64,000 bases of DNA from contig JAIQGF010000011.1 of NCBI GenBank assembly GCA_020072845.1, positions 1 through 64,000 of the forward strand, given 5' to 3'. The notes under the pieces are model-generated. The model ran no database searches and was not told where the DNA came from. It saw only the letters and a program-made list of their open reading frames with translations. Shown here piece after piece: positions 54,835-63,077 of this stretch (position 1 is the stretch's first letter; every line of letters starts with the position of its first letter). This DNA comes from Terriglobia bacterium. GTDB taxonomy: Bacteria; Acidobacteriota; Terriglobia; Terriglobales; Acidobacteriaceae. The position numbers and the translations under genes are program-made.

Positions 54835-55273
54835 AGACCACGTGGCTGGCCTTGACTTGGACAGCCCGGCGGGAACCCATTAACCGCTCCGGCTGGCTGG
54901 AGTTCCACGGATAGAAGATCGCCCCCAGGTCGGTCCCCGAACTCCGACCGAAAACGCCATGACGCGCTGACGCACGCCGTGCCTCTGAGCGGTCTGCGGA
55001 CTTGCCTTTTGCTTGTTCAGGCGACACATGTAGCCCGCAGTGTCAAGAATGAAGCTTCACTGTCATGCGGGTAAACACGCACCCTGGCGGGATTGAAGCT
55101 CATCACGCGTCCACTTGGGCGGTTAGTCGGCGATCCGGAAGTAATCTGGCCTCGCCATGACGAGATCAGTACCGGGAAGTCGGCTTGTGGAACGTGACAT
55201 TCTGGACTTGAGTTCTCAACTGCCGACCTGCTCCTGTGTGACGGGCCACCCGCAAGCAATCCACCTGTGAGCT
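54835..55273. other. Intergenic stretch without a supported gene
   Basis: About 440 nt between convergent genes. Frames here are short and rich in Ser/Arg/Pro, typical of shadows. No array, hairpin of note or RNA gene seen. Confidence 0.5.
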
Positions 55274-56044
55274 TCAATGAGCCGGCTGCACGATTGCGAT
55301 TCGCGTCTCCGAGCCGGTCGTGCCGATGGCGAACACCTTGGTGGCCCCCGGCCGGTTGACGGCAATAATCTTCTGGCCGCTGATTTCCGTCACTTCGGCG
55401 TCGGGGTAGCGCCGCCGGTAGTAGCTGATGACCGTTGCGACGGAGTCGGAAGTGGTATAGACCTCGCTGGCAACGGGGATGCCGATGTCGGGGAGGTTGG
55501 CGTCCTTAACCTCGACCGGCTGCGAGCCGGGATAACGGTCGGAGTCGGACGAACCCACCGCTGGCGCCGGCAGTCGTTGCAGGGATGGGTCTCCCTGCTT
55601 GCCCTGCTGACCCAGGGTGCTCAACGCGCTCTGCACCGCCTGCGGGTCGATGCTGCCCGCCGACGAGTGGCTCGCGGGGTGGTTGGCGTCCGGGACGATT
55701 ACGGGTTGCTGCGGCGGCTGCGATATGGATGTGTCGGGAGCGATTGCCTGACCTGGCGGAGTCTGCGCGGCGCTACCTTTTTGGGTGGGAAGCGGTGGCT
55801 GGAGCGCGGCAGCGGAGGTCTCGCCGCCGAAGCGGGCTGCCCGTTGGACGAACATCACCCGGATGACGATTAGCCCCCCGGTTAATACGACCAGGCCAAG
55901 CACGACCACCATGAGGCGCATCTGTTTGTGGTGGCGATGGAGTTCGGCGGTCATGGCCACGACCGCGTCGGGCGCAATCGGTGCCCCGCAGGCAGCACAA
56001 AAACGCCCTCCTTCCGCCCGTTTTCCGCAGTGGCTACAAAACGC
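55274..56044 (-). CDS. Zinc-ribbon membrane-anchored protein
   Basis: A 256-residue protein: N-terminal zinc ribbon (CSHCGKRAEGGRFCAACG, residues 4-21), one transmembrane helix (LMVVVLGLVVLTGGLIVIRVMFV), a long Pro/Gln/Ser-rich linker and a C-terminal alpha-beta domain of about 75 residues (IPVASEVYTTSDSVATVISYYRRRYPDAEV, KIIAVNRPGATKVFAIG). The C-terminal domain recurs in Acidobacteria proteins of unknown role. The start is set at MAFCSHCG; seven more residues are possible. Confidence 0.7.
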   Translation of the reverse strand, partial: AFCSHCGKRAEGGRFCAACGAPIAPDAVVAMTAELHRHHKQMRLMVVVLGLVVLTGGLIVIRVMFVQRAARFGGETSAAALQPPLPTQKGSAAQTPPGQAIAPDTSISQPPQQPVIVPDANHPASHSSAGSIDPQAVQSALSTLGQQGKQGDPSLQRLPAPAVGSSDSDRYPGSQPVEVKDANLPDIGIPVASEVYTTSDSVATVISYYRRRYPDAEVTEISGQKIIAVNRPGATKVFAIGTTGSETRIAIVQPAH

Positions 56045-56199
56045 CATTTCTGCCCAAGGATACGCCATCAGCGCGGGGACTGCGCAGCCGTCCGTACAGC
56101 GACCTCCGGAGCAATCAGAGATTCGAGGTGGAACACCCCAGCACAAAATTGGAGGACATCCGCTCGTTCAGACGCGGCACCGGACCATACTTTCGAAAC

Positions 56200-57621
56200 T
56201 CAGCATCCTGTCCCTGCCGCGGCCGCCGTCGCTACGGACCTGGGCTGGCTTTTCTTGTGCTGACCAAATGCGCTTGGGATGGCGGAGAAGAAGAAGATCT
56301 CCGTCCAGACATCCTTAAAGGTCTTCTCGTCAAATAGTGGCGAAGACTGGAGAGAATCGTAGGACTGGTAAGTGCGGGGTGGTTCGCTGCCCGGTTCGGC
56401 CGGTTCTGGTTGTGCAGGTCTCAATCGGTAGTGCCCAACGATGTCCAGGTGGTCGGCCAGGACCAGCGTAGTCTCGCACCCGGGCCAGAGCATGGAAGCG
56501 GTGTTGACGATGCCATCGTTGTCCCATAGCTCGATCGGTTGAGCCGGAGGCGGTCCGAGTACTCTCGTCACTTTGCCTGACCCTATCGGCCACCGGAACG
56601 GCCCGCCGGCGCATGCCCGGTAGCAGAACCGATAGGAAACGTCGGTACCGGCACTCAGCCCGCAGCTTTGGGTAATGTCAAGGTAGTCGCATGGGTTTGT
56701 CAGACTGAAAACGGGTGCGGGACATCCGGAGCGCGAAGGGAAGCGAAACGGGCGTCCACCGACAGTCGCATACGACAACGTCCGGATCAGCGGTTTGTTC
56801 CACAGAGCAAGTTCTTTTTTGCGGTCCTCGTCGTCGAAGTGCGCCGGGCTCATCTCGCCTTCATGCGGCTCGGAAGTGAGATCGTTGATCACCCGGAAGT
56901 CCGCCGCCATATGGCTCAAATACAATTCGAGTTCGGATGCGGCTTCCTGCGCGTCGGCGATCCGCGACGGATCTTGCCCGCCGTGGTCATTGGCCTCGGT
57001 CAGAGCGTCCCGCAATGCCAGGAGCATTTCTGCGCCGCTAAACGCGGCAGCGCTGCCTGCGATTCCTGCTTCGATCCGGTCGAGCAGGTACAGGTGCGAA
57101 CCCGCGAAGGCAGCCCGCAAGTCAGCGATCACGGTCTTGCGCAGAACGGAATGGGAGTACACCCAATCCGCCACGTTGGTACCCCAATGGGGAACGGAGA
57201 GAAATACGACGCCCTTCAGGCAACGGCGAATTGCACGCGCGCTTACGCTGCATCCGCCATCGACGGGAACCCGACGGTTCTTGAGGTCGTGCAGGTCCCA
57301 AATGAGCTGGCGGATATCGAGCCCGCCGGTCGAATGGCCTACCAGAACGACCTGATCGTTCTCGAGAATCTCGCCCCGCGCCATGCGCTTGGCAAGGTAC
57401 TTTCGCAATCGTGTTGCGCGAGTCACTACCGCTGCGGTTGGGAGGTTATCGAAGTAGTGAAGCACTGCCGGCAATGGACCATATCTGCGCTTCCATTGTT
57501 GAAACAGGCGCGTGATATCCGCATAGTACTGGACACGTCCAAGCGCGTCGAAGCCGCCGAACCCTGGTACAAGCACGATGTGGCACCGTGCGTCAGCCGC
57601 GGGCACGTATCCGTTGGCCAT
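56200..57621 (-). CDS. Lipase-like alpha/beta hydrolase
   Basis: About 473 residues. Oxyanion-type strand VLVPGFGGFDALG, nucleophile elbow GHSTGG (Ser), Asp in ELWDNDGIVNTASM and His in LADHLDIVGHYRL complete a catalytic triad. Resembles PGAP1/lipase-family serine hydrolases; substrate unknown, no clear signal peptide. The open frame extends to 57861; the ATG at 57621 is favoured because GAGAGG lies 9 nt upstream and homologous sequence begins there. The C-terminus after DKKSQP-like basic residues is unconserved. Confidence 0.75.
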   Translation of the reverse strand: MANGYVPAADARCHIVLVPGFGGFDALGRVQYYADITRLFQQWKRRYGPLPAVLHYFDNLPTAAVVTRATRLRKYLAKRMARGEILENDQVVLVGHSTGGLDIRQLIWDLHDLKNRRVPVDGGCSVSARAIRRCLKGVVFLSVPHWGTNVADWVYSHSVLRKTVIADLRAAFAGSHLYLLDRIEAGIAGSAAAFSGAEMLLALRDALTEANDHGGQDPSRIADAQEAASELELYLSHMAADFRVINDLTSEPHEGEMSPAHFDDEDRKKELALWNKPLIRTLSYATVGGRPFRFPSRSGCPAPVFSLTNPCDYLDITQSCGLSAGTDVSYRFCYRACAGGPFRWPIGSGKVTRVLGPPPAQPIELWDNDGIVNTASMLWPGCETTLVLADHLDIVGHYRLRPAQPEPAEPGSEPPRTYQSYDSLQSSPLFDEKTFKDVWTEIFFFSAIPSAFGQHKKSQPRSVATAAAAGTGC

Positions 57622-57914
57622 CGTCCAGGACCTCTCGATCGCCAACGGGGATTGCACACTTTCCGTGATCATTTGTCCGTGACAGATGTCAAGGCGCGAT
57701 GTGGTATCGCATCGCGAAGTCCTTTTCTGGGCGGTCGGCTTCACGTAGAAAGGAGGCCCCTTCGAGCCGATTAGCAGCGTCTCTCGAGATTGTGGTCGAG
57801 TCATGGGCGACTCGGGAGGCCCCGGCGCTGTTCGGCAGTGACGAGCCGACGTAGCGGGCACTCAGTCTTCGACGAACGACTTTAGCCTGGACAGCGCCTG
57901 ATCGTGCGCGGTGT

Positions 57915-57920
57915 TACGAT
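57915..57920 (+). promoter_or_regulatory. -10 box of ogt
   Basis: TACGAT 8 nt before the ATG at 57929 and no Shine-Dalgarno sequence; leaderless transcript likely. Confidence 0.5.
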
Positions 57921-57928
57921 CTGGCCAC

Positions 57929-58435
57929 ATGGAAACGCTCTACTACTCCACCTGGCAATCTCCCATCGGACCGCTCACACTCATCGCCTCCGAACGCGGC
58001 CTGGTCGCGCTGGAATTTCGTCCGCAACTGCAGCGGAAATCCAAGGCCACCTGGCTCTACTCCGACGACAAGCTCGCCCCCTATCGCCGCGAGCTGGAAA
58101 AATATTTTGCGGGAAGACTGCGGGACTTCACCGTTCCCGTGGATCTTCGCGGAACCGATTTCCAGATGCGTTGCTGGCACGCGCTTTTGAAAATTCCCTA
58201 CGGCGAGACCCGCACCTACGCCGACCAGGCGCGCGCCATCGGCCGCCCGAAAGCCTTCCGCGCCGTCGGCTTGGCCAACCACGACAATCCCATCGCCATC
58301 ATCGTGCCTTGCCATCGCGTGATTGCCTCTGACGGCACGCTCGGCGGCTACGGCGGCGGACTCGCGTTGAAACAGAAGCTCCTCGACCTGGAGTGCGGTC
58401 AAGCCGTTCTCCTGCCGGCCTCCGCCGCGAGTTAG
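57929..58435 (+). CDS. ogt: Methylated-DNA-protein cysteine methyltransferase
   Basis: A 168-residue suicide repair protein that takes methyl groups from O6-methylguanine. N-terminal ribonuclease-H-like domain (STWQSPIGPLTLIASERGL), helix-turn-helix with the Arg finger (QMRCWHALLKIPYGETRTYADQA), active-site IIVPCHRVI with the acceptor Cys, and GGYGGGLALKQKLL. Complete; no Ada N-terminal domain. The stop codon lies in an 18-bp tandem repeat. Confidence 0.95.
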   Translation: METLYYSTWQSPIGPLTLIASERGLVALEFRPQLQRKSKATWLYSDDKLAPYRRELEKYFAGRLRDFTVPVDLRGTDFQMRCWHALLKIPYGETRTYADQARAIGRPKAFRAVGLANHDNPIAIIVPCHRVIASDGTLGGYGGGLALKQKLLDLECGQAVLLPASAAS

Positions 58436-58464
58436 GCCTCCGCCGCCAGTTAGGCCTCCGCCGG
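58417..58464. repeat. 18-bp tandem repeat across the ogt stop codon
   Basis: GGCCTCCGCCGCGAGTTA (58417-58434), GGCCTCCGCCGCCAGTTA (58435-58452), then GGCCTCCGCCGG. The duplication repeats the C-terminal coding words and the TAG stop downstream of the true stop. Confidence 0.9.
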
Positions 58465-58561
58465 AAGGATGCGATTCTTGTCCTATGCGCACCGAGCAAT
58501 ATTTCTTGCTCGCCGTCTGCTGCTAGAGCATCTGTTACCTGAGCCGGATTGCCCGACTGCC

Positions 58562-59518
58562 ATGCGCGAAACCATCGATTTCCTCATCCAGCACGGTTAC
58601 ACGCTGCTGTTCGCCTGGGTCTTGGTGGAGCAGTTGGGTCTGCCCATCCCATCGCTTCCGCTGCTGCTGGCGGCCGGCGCACTGGCCGGCGCAGGCAAAT
58701 TCAGTTTTCCGTTGCCCATTGCGCTCGCAGTAGTCGCTTCCATCATTGCCGACCTGCTGTGGTACGAGCTGGGACGCCGCCGTGGCGGCAAAATCCTCGG
58801 CCTGCTGTGCCGCATTTCGCTGGAGCCGGAGTCGTGCGTCCGCCGCACCGAAGACGCATTCCAGAATCATGCCACGCGCTCGCTGCTGCTGGCCAAGTTC
58901 ATTCCCGGCTTGAATACGGCGGCGCCGCCCATGGCCGGCATGACCGGCATGCGCTGGCCGCGCTTTCTGCTCCTGGATTCTCTCGGGGCGCTGTTCTACA
59001 TGGGTGGCGCGGTGCTGGTCGGGTATCTCTTCAGCGAGAAACTGGAGCGCCTGGCGTTCTACTTCTCGCGGCTGGGGAATGTCGCGGTCGTTCTGCTTGC
59101 GCTGGGACTGGCCGCCTATATCATCAGAAAATATCTGGCGCGCCGCCGCTTCCAGCGCGAGCTGTGGATGGCCCGCATCAGCCCCGAGGACTTGAAGTCC
59201 AAACTGGACGCCGGCGAGCCGCTGGCCATCATCGACCTCCGCCATCCGCTCGATTTTCTCCCCTACCCGCAGGTGCTTCCGGGCGCGATTCGGCTGGCGC
59301 CCAGCGACATTGAACAGCGCCACACCGAGATCCCGCGCGATCGCGAGGTCATCCTCTATTGCACTTGACCGAACGAAGCGACCAGCGCCCGGGTGGCGCA
59401 GCAGTTGAAGCGCTTGGGAGTAACTCAGGTTCGTCCGCTGGCCGGCGGGTTTCATGGCTGGCGCGAACTCGGCTACCCGTTGCAGGAGTTCTACGTCGAA
59501 CTCACCGCCTCGGGCTAG
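58562..59518 (+). CDS. DedA-rhodanese fusion, probable selenoprotein (Sec269)
   Basis: A 318-residue protein if the in-frame TGA at 59366-59368 is read as selenocysteine. Residues 1-200 are a DedA/SNARE-associated membrane domain (QLGLPIPSLPLLLAAGALAG, a FIPGLNTAAPPMAGMTGM re-entrant loop, LDSLGALFYMGGAVLVGYLF). Residues 215-318 are a rhodanese domain: IIDLRHPLDF, then ILYCT-Sec-PNEATSARVAQQL, LAGGFHGWRELGYPLQEFYVEL and a TAG stop. In homologues the loop reads CxCPNE, so Sec replaces the second Cys. A SECIS-like hairpin follows. Without Sec insertion the rhodanese domain would be cut in half at its active site. Role: likely sulfane-sulfur or redox chemistry at the membrane. Confidence 0.88.
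59369..59399 (+). promoter_or_regulatory. SECIS-like element of the DedA-rhodanese gene
   Basis: Hairpin GCGCC-CGGGT-GGCGC at 59385-59399. The apical loop begins 21 nt after the TGA and its second base is G, within the usual bacterial limits (apical loop 16-37 nt from UGA, G among its first two bases). Confidence 0.65.
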
Positions 59519-59638
59519 TGACCCCGCTCATCGGCGCGATTGTAAAGGTGAATAGCCTTCGGTGCGCGCCCGATGCTTGCCCGCCGGCGCGGCTCAGGTA
59601 AGATAGTTCGCACAAGGCAAGAATACAGGGGGGAAGTT

Positions 59639-59806
59639 ATGGCTGCATCCGTGGAGCGCCGTCAGGGTAACCGTCGAAAAGCGCCGATCCGTACGGGGAA
59701 GGACCGGCGCGACCCCGCTATCCCATCGCGGCCGGGTTCGACTCGCTCGGGCAAGGAGCGCCGCCAGCGCGACCGCCGCAAGGGTGACCGCCGCAGCGCG
59801 CGCTAG
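59639..59806 (+). CDS. 55-residue Arg-rich micro-protein
   Basis: 55 residues, close to 40 percent Arg/Lys, built of repeated RRQxxRR, KDRRDP, KERRQRDRRKGDRR words. No hydrophobic core, so probably unstructured until it binds nucleic acid. GGGGGGAAG lies 2-10 nt before the ATG, and a TAAGAT box lies about 35 nt upstream, so expression is plausible. Not recognised; lies alone between the DedA gene and panB. Confidence 0.7.
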   Translation: MAASVERRQGNRRKAPIRTGKDRRDPAIPSRPGSTRSGKERRQRDRRKGDRRSAR

Positions 59807-59940
59807 GCCGGGCCCAGATTTCGCTTCGACTTGGAAAGAATTGCGCCTACAATAGCTCTGCCCGCATCTTGGTAAGTAACTGCCCGGTCCTTCCGGGTAC
59901 AGGCGGTATCCGCTGCGGCGGAACTGCACTGGAGGCTGAA

Positions 59941-60837
59941 GTGAGCGTTGTTCCCATCGGCGATTCCCGCCAGAAAATCACCACCGTTTCTCTTTTGGAC
60001 AAGAAACTGCGGCGCGAGCCCATTACCGCGCTCACCGCCTACGATTACGCCACCGCGCGCCTGGTCGACGAAGCCGGGATTGACGTTATCCTGGTCGGCG
60101 ATTCGCTCGCCCAGGTCGTGCTTGGCTACGACAACACGCTGGCGGTCAGCATGGAAGAGATGCTGCACCACACGCGCGCCGCGCGCCGCGGCATCAAGCA
60201 TGCGCTGCTGGTTGCCGACATGCCCTTTGCGTCCTATCACCTCGGCGCCGACGAGGCCTTGCGCAATGCTTCGCGCTTTGTGAAAGAAGCGGGCGCGGAG
60301 GCGGTGAAGATCGAAGGCGGCGAAAAGCGCTCCGACATCGTTCGCCGCATCATTGACGCCGAAATTCCCGTGATGGGGCACATCGGCCTGACGCCGCAGT
60401 CGGTGCACGCCATGGGTGGATACAAAGTCCAGGGCAAAACGCTCACCGCGATCGAGCAACTTATGCGCGACGCGGTGGCGCTGGATCGCGCCGGCGTGTT
60501 TTCCATGGTTCTGGAAGGCATCCCGCGCGAGGTGGCGGCGATGATCACCGCCGAGGTGCACACCCCGACCATCGGCATCGGCGCCGGACCGGAGTGCGAT
60601 GGGCAGATCCTGGTGATTCACGACATGCTCGGCCTGAATTTCGGCACGCCGGCAAAATTCGTGCGCCAGTACGCCGACGTCGGCGCTGTCATGCGCGGCG
60701 CCGTTGAAAGCTACAAGAATGATGTCGTCGCGGGCGGCTATCCCAACGACGCAGAGTCGTACCACCTGCCCAAGGACACGCGCGCGGCGCTGGAAACCAT
60801 CCTGGAGCGCAAGCACAGCATGCGATCGGGAGATTAG
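59941..60837 (+). CDS. panB: 3-methyl-2-oxobutanoate hydroxymethyltransferase
   Basis: First committed enzyme of pantothenate synthesis: transfers a hydroxymethyl group from methylene-THF to ketoisovalerate. 298 residues with ITALTAYDYATARLVDEAGID, VGDSLAQVVLGYDNTL, VKIEGG, PVMGHIGLTPQSV, IGIGAGPECDGQILVIHDMLG; metal and substrate residues intact. GTG start with GGAGG 7 nt upstream; a CTACAAT box lies at 59851-59857, giving a leader of about 80 nt. panC follows on the same strand after a repeat. Confidence 0.96.
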   Translation: MSVVPIGDSRQKITTVSLLDKKLRREPITALTAYDYATARLVDEAGIDVILVGDSLAQVVLGYDNTLAVSMEEMLHHTRAARRGIKHALLVADMPFASYHLGADEALRNASRFVKEAGAEAVKIEGGEKRSDIVRRIIDAEIPVMGHIGLTPQSVHAMGGYKVQGKTLTAIEQLMRDAVALDRAGVFSMVLEGIPREVAAMITAEVHTPTIGIGAGPECDGQILVIHDMLGLNFGTPAKFVRQYADVGAVMRGAVESYKNDVVAGGYPNDAESYHLPKDTRAALETILERKHSMRSGD

Positions 60838-60854
60838 CCGCCCTTTACGCGACC

Positions 60855-60957
60855 CTTGGGTTGTGTCATTCCGAGCGCAGCGAGGAACCTGCTGTTTTTC
60901 CATGGCAAAGCAGATTCTTCCCCTTCGGCCTCGCTCAGGGTCGAATGACAATTGGTT
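60855..60957. repeat. GTCATTC...GAATGAC repeat between panB and panC
   Basis: GTCATTCCGAGCGCAGCGAGG at the left and GCCTCGCTCAGGGTCGAATGAC at the right are imperfect inverted copies; AACCTGCTG and CAGATTCTT pair inside. The left end GTCATTCCGAG is shared with the core of the TIR elements at 8.6 and 29.9 kb, and GAGCGCAGC with the ggt insertion. Confidence 0.75.
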
Positions 60958-60989
60958 GAACCTGGCATGCAGCGCCTAACAAACTTTCC

Positions 60990-61829
60990 GTGACAATTCT
61001 CGACACTCCCGACTCCATGCACGCCGCTTGCGCGCAGCGCCACCGCGACGGCCGCAGCATCGGGCTGGTCCCGACCATGGGCGCGCTGCACGAGGGACAC
61101 CTCTCGCTGATCCTCGCGGCGCGGGCGCAGTCGGACGTGGTCGCCGTTTCCCTCTTCGTCAATCCACTGCAATTCGGACCGAAGGAAGACCTCGCCAAAT
61201 ATCCGCGCACGTTCGAGCGCGACTGCCAGTTGCTGGAGGCGGAAAACGTTGACTTGCTCTTCGCGCCCTCGAACGACGCCATGTATCCGCTGGGCGCGAC
61301 CACCTTTGTTACCGTCGAGGGCTTAAGCGACAGGCTCTGCGGGCGAACGCGGCCGGGGCATTTTCGCGGCGTCACCACCGTCGTCGCCAAGCTGTTCCAT
61401 ATCGTCGAACCGGACCTCGCGTTTTTCGGCCAGAAAGACGCAGCCCAGGTGGCAATCATCCGCCGCATGGTGCGCGACCTGAATCTTCCTGTGCGCATCG
61501 TGGTCTGCCCCATCGTGCGCGAGAAGGACGGCCTGGCGTTGTCCTCGCGCAACGCTTACCTGGATCCGCAGCAGCGCCGGCAGGCTCTTGCGCTGCACCG
61601 CGCGCTGATGCGCGTCGAGACGCTGGCCGATACCGGCGAGCACAGCGCCGCAATACTGATCGAAGCGGGCAAGCAGGTGATGGCCGAAGAACCCGGCGCA
61701 CGGCTGGACTATCTGGAAATCGTCAATCCGGACACGCTCGATCCCGTCAGCGACATTTCCCACGGTGCGCTGGTAGCAGTGGCGGCCTTCATCGGCAACA
61801 CGCGGCTCATTGACAACATCGTCCTTTGA
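60990..61829 (+). CDS. panC: Pantothenate synthetase
   Basis: Joins pantoate and beta-alanine with ATP. 279 residues: IGLVPTMGALHEGHLSLI (HIGH-type motif), SLFVNPLQFGPKEDLAKYPRTFERD, RPGHFRGVTTVVAKLFHIVEPDLAFFGQKDAAQ, and VREKDGLALSSRNAYL (KMSKS-like). Complete. GTG start; no strong ribosome binding site, and the start could be a few codons later. It follows panB by 150 nt; panD is not in the window. Confidence 0.95.
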   Translation: MTILDTPDSMHAACAQRHRDGRSIGLVPTMGALHEGHLSLILAARAQSDVVAVSLFVNPLQFGPKEDLAKYPRTFERDCQLLEAENVDLLFAPSNDAMYPLGATTFVTVEGLSDRLCGRTRPGHFRGVTTVVAKLFHIVEPDLAFFGQKDAAQVAIIRRMVRDLNLPVRIVVCPIVREKDGLALSSRNAYLDPQQRRQALALHRALMRVETLADTGEHSAAILIEAGKQVMAEEPGARLDYLEIVNPDTLDPVSDISHGALVAVAAFIGNTRLIDNIVL

Positions 61830-61836
61830 AATGACT

Positions 61837-61921
61837 CACCACCGAGGCACAGAGGACACCGAGAATCGCCGAGGAATCAATCTGAAAAACTTGCTCGGTG
61901 AACTCGGTGTCTCGGTGGTGT
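61837..61921. repeat. Inverted CACCACCGAGG / CTCGGTGGTG repeat, possible terminator
   Basis: CACCACCGAGGCACAGAGGACACCGAG on the left faces CTCGGTGAACTCGGTGTCTCGGTGGTG on the right. It separates the convergent panC and mpg genes and would form a long hairpin in either transcript. Confidence 0.7.
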
Positions 61922-62566
61922 CTACGCCCTGGCGCCCGACACGAACGCATTCTGCGCGATGAAGTACCGCAGCTTCTCCTCAACCGCTTTCTTAATCCCT
62001 ACGCGCGGCGTGGTCACAACGCGGCCGGCGCGCCATTTGTCATCCAGGATGGTGAGGTCGGAAAACGTGGTCAGGTCCTTGCCGTTGTCGCGCGCGCGCG
62101 TGATGCCCAGCGCCTGCGTTAGCCGGCCGGGACCGGTGGTCAACAACCGCAAGTCCGTTACGCGCGGCTCGCGTTCCGGCACAGAAAGCCCGCGCGCTGC
62201 AAACATCTGCGTCAATCCAACAACCGGTTCCAGCGCGCGAAACAGCACGCACCCCGCTTTGCCTTCCGCCATGCAGGAGACGTTCAGGCAATAGTGATTG
62301 CCGTAGATCAGGTACACGTAGGCGAAGCCGGGCGCGCCGAACAGCACCAGGTTGCGCGCGGTGGGCCCGGAGGCGGCGTGCGCGGCGGGATCGTTCGCGC
62401 CCATATAGGCCTCGACTTCCACGATGCGTCCCGCCAGCAGCTTGCGTCCATGTTTGCGGACCAGGACCTTGCCCAGCAGTTCGCGCGCGACGCGGCGCGG
62501 GTCGCGGTCGTAAAACCGGCGCGACAGCGTGCGCGCGCGCGTGATGTCGAATCCCGGATCGCGCAT
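61922..62566 (-). CDS. mpg: 3-methyladenine DNA glycosylase (AAG/MPG family)
   Basis: A 214-residue base-excision repair enzyme for alkylated purines. VARELLGKVLVRK, the catalytic-Glu motif GRIVEVEAYMGANDPAAHA, GAPGFAYVYLIYGNHYCLNV (intercalating Tyr), LLTTGPGRLTQALGI, and TTPRVGIKKA are all present, full length for bacterial Aag-type enzymes. It stands alone, convergent with panC. Confidence 0.95.
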   Translation of the reverse strand: MRDPGFDITRARTLSRRFYDRDPRRVARELLGKVLVRKHGRKLLAGRIVEVEAYMGANDPAAHAASGPTARNLVLFGAPGFAYVYLIYGNHYCLNVSCMAEGKAGCVLFRALEPVVGLTQMFAARGLSVPEREPRVTDLRLLTTGPGRLTQALGITRARDNGKDLTTFSDLTILDDKWRAGRVVTTPRVGIKKAVEEKLRYFIAQNAFVSGARA

Positions 62567-62618
62567 ATAAGACTAGCCACGGATTTCCACGGATGGACAC
62601 GGATCAGCGATCCGCGGT

Positions 62619-63077
62619 TCAGCTTTGTTTCAACGCTGCCAGCACCTCGGCGGCGTGCCCCGCAGCCTTGACGCCGCGGAACTCGTGCTTCAGCTTGCCG
62701 TCGGGCCCGATCACGAACGTGCTGCGCTCGATGCCCATCACCTTTTTCCCGTACATATTTTTTTCTTTCAGCACGCCGTAGGCCCGGGCGAGCTTCTTCT
62801 CCGCGTCGGAGAGCAGCGTAAACGGCAGCTTGAATTGCTCCTGGAATTTCTTCAGCGCGCGCGGCGAGTCGGGCGAGCTGGCCACCACCTCGACGCCGGC
62901 TTTCTTGAACTTGGCGTATTCGTCACGAAACTCGGACGCTTCCACGTTTCAACCGGGAGTGTTGGCCTTCGGGAAGAAATACAGGACTACGGTCTTGTCG
63001 CGAAAGTCTTTCAGCGACGTGCTCTTTTCGTCCTGATCGGGCAAATTAAACTCGGGGGCTTTATCATTGACTTGCAT
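62619..63077 (-). CDS. bcp: Bcp/PrxQ peroxiredoxin, probable selenoprotein (Sec43)
   Basis: A 152-residue thiol-type peroxidase if the in-frame TGA at 62951-62949 is read as selenocysteine: MQVNDKAPEFNLPDQ, VVLYFFPKANTPG, Sec43, NVEASEFRDEY, then VVASSPDSPRALKKFQEQF, LLSDAEKKLARAYGV, RSTFVIGPDGKL to a TGA stop. Sec sits exactly at the peroxidatic Cys of Bcp (TPGCTxEAC); the resolving Cys five residues on is Ser, so Sec would be regenerated by an external thiol. Reduces H2O2 and organic peroxides. GGAG lies before the ATG at 63077. A SECIS-like hairpin follows the TGA. Confidence 0.92.
62921..62938 (-). promoter_or_regulatory. SECIS-like element of bcp
   Basis: Directly downstream of the TGA in the coding strand: CGTC-CGA-[GTT]-TCG-T-GACG, seven base pairs with one bulged U on the 3' side and an apical loop GUU starting 17 nt after the UGA. 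Size, distance and the loop G match the bacterial SECIS consensus. Confidence 0.65.

Noticed and set aside
62619-62945. Bcp as two separate genes or a frameshifted pseudogene
   Set aside because: Both halves are in one frame, split by a single TGA exactly at the catalytic Cys, with no other damage.
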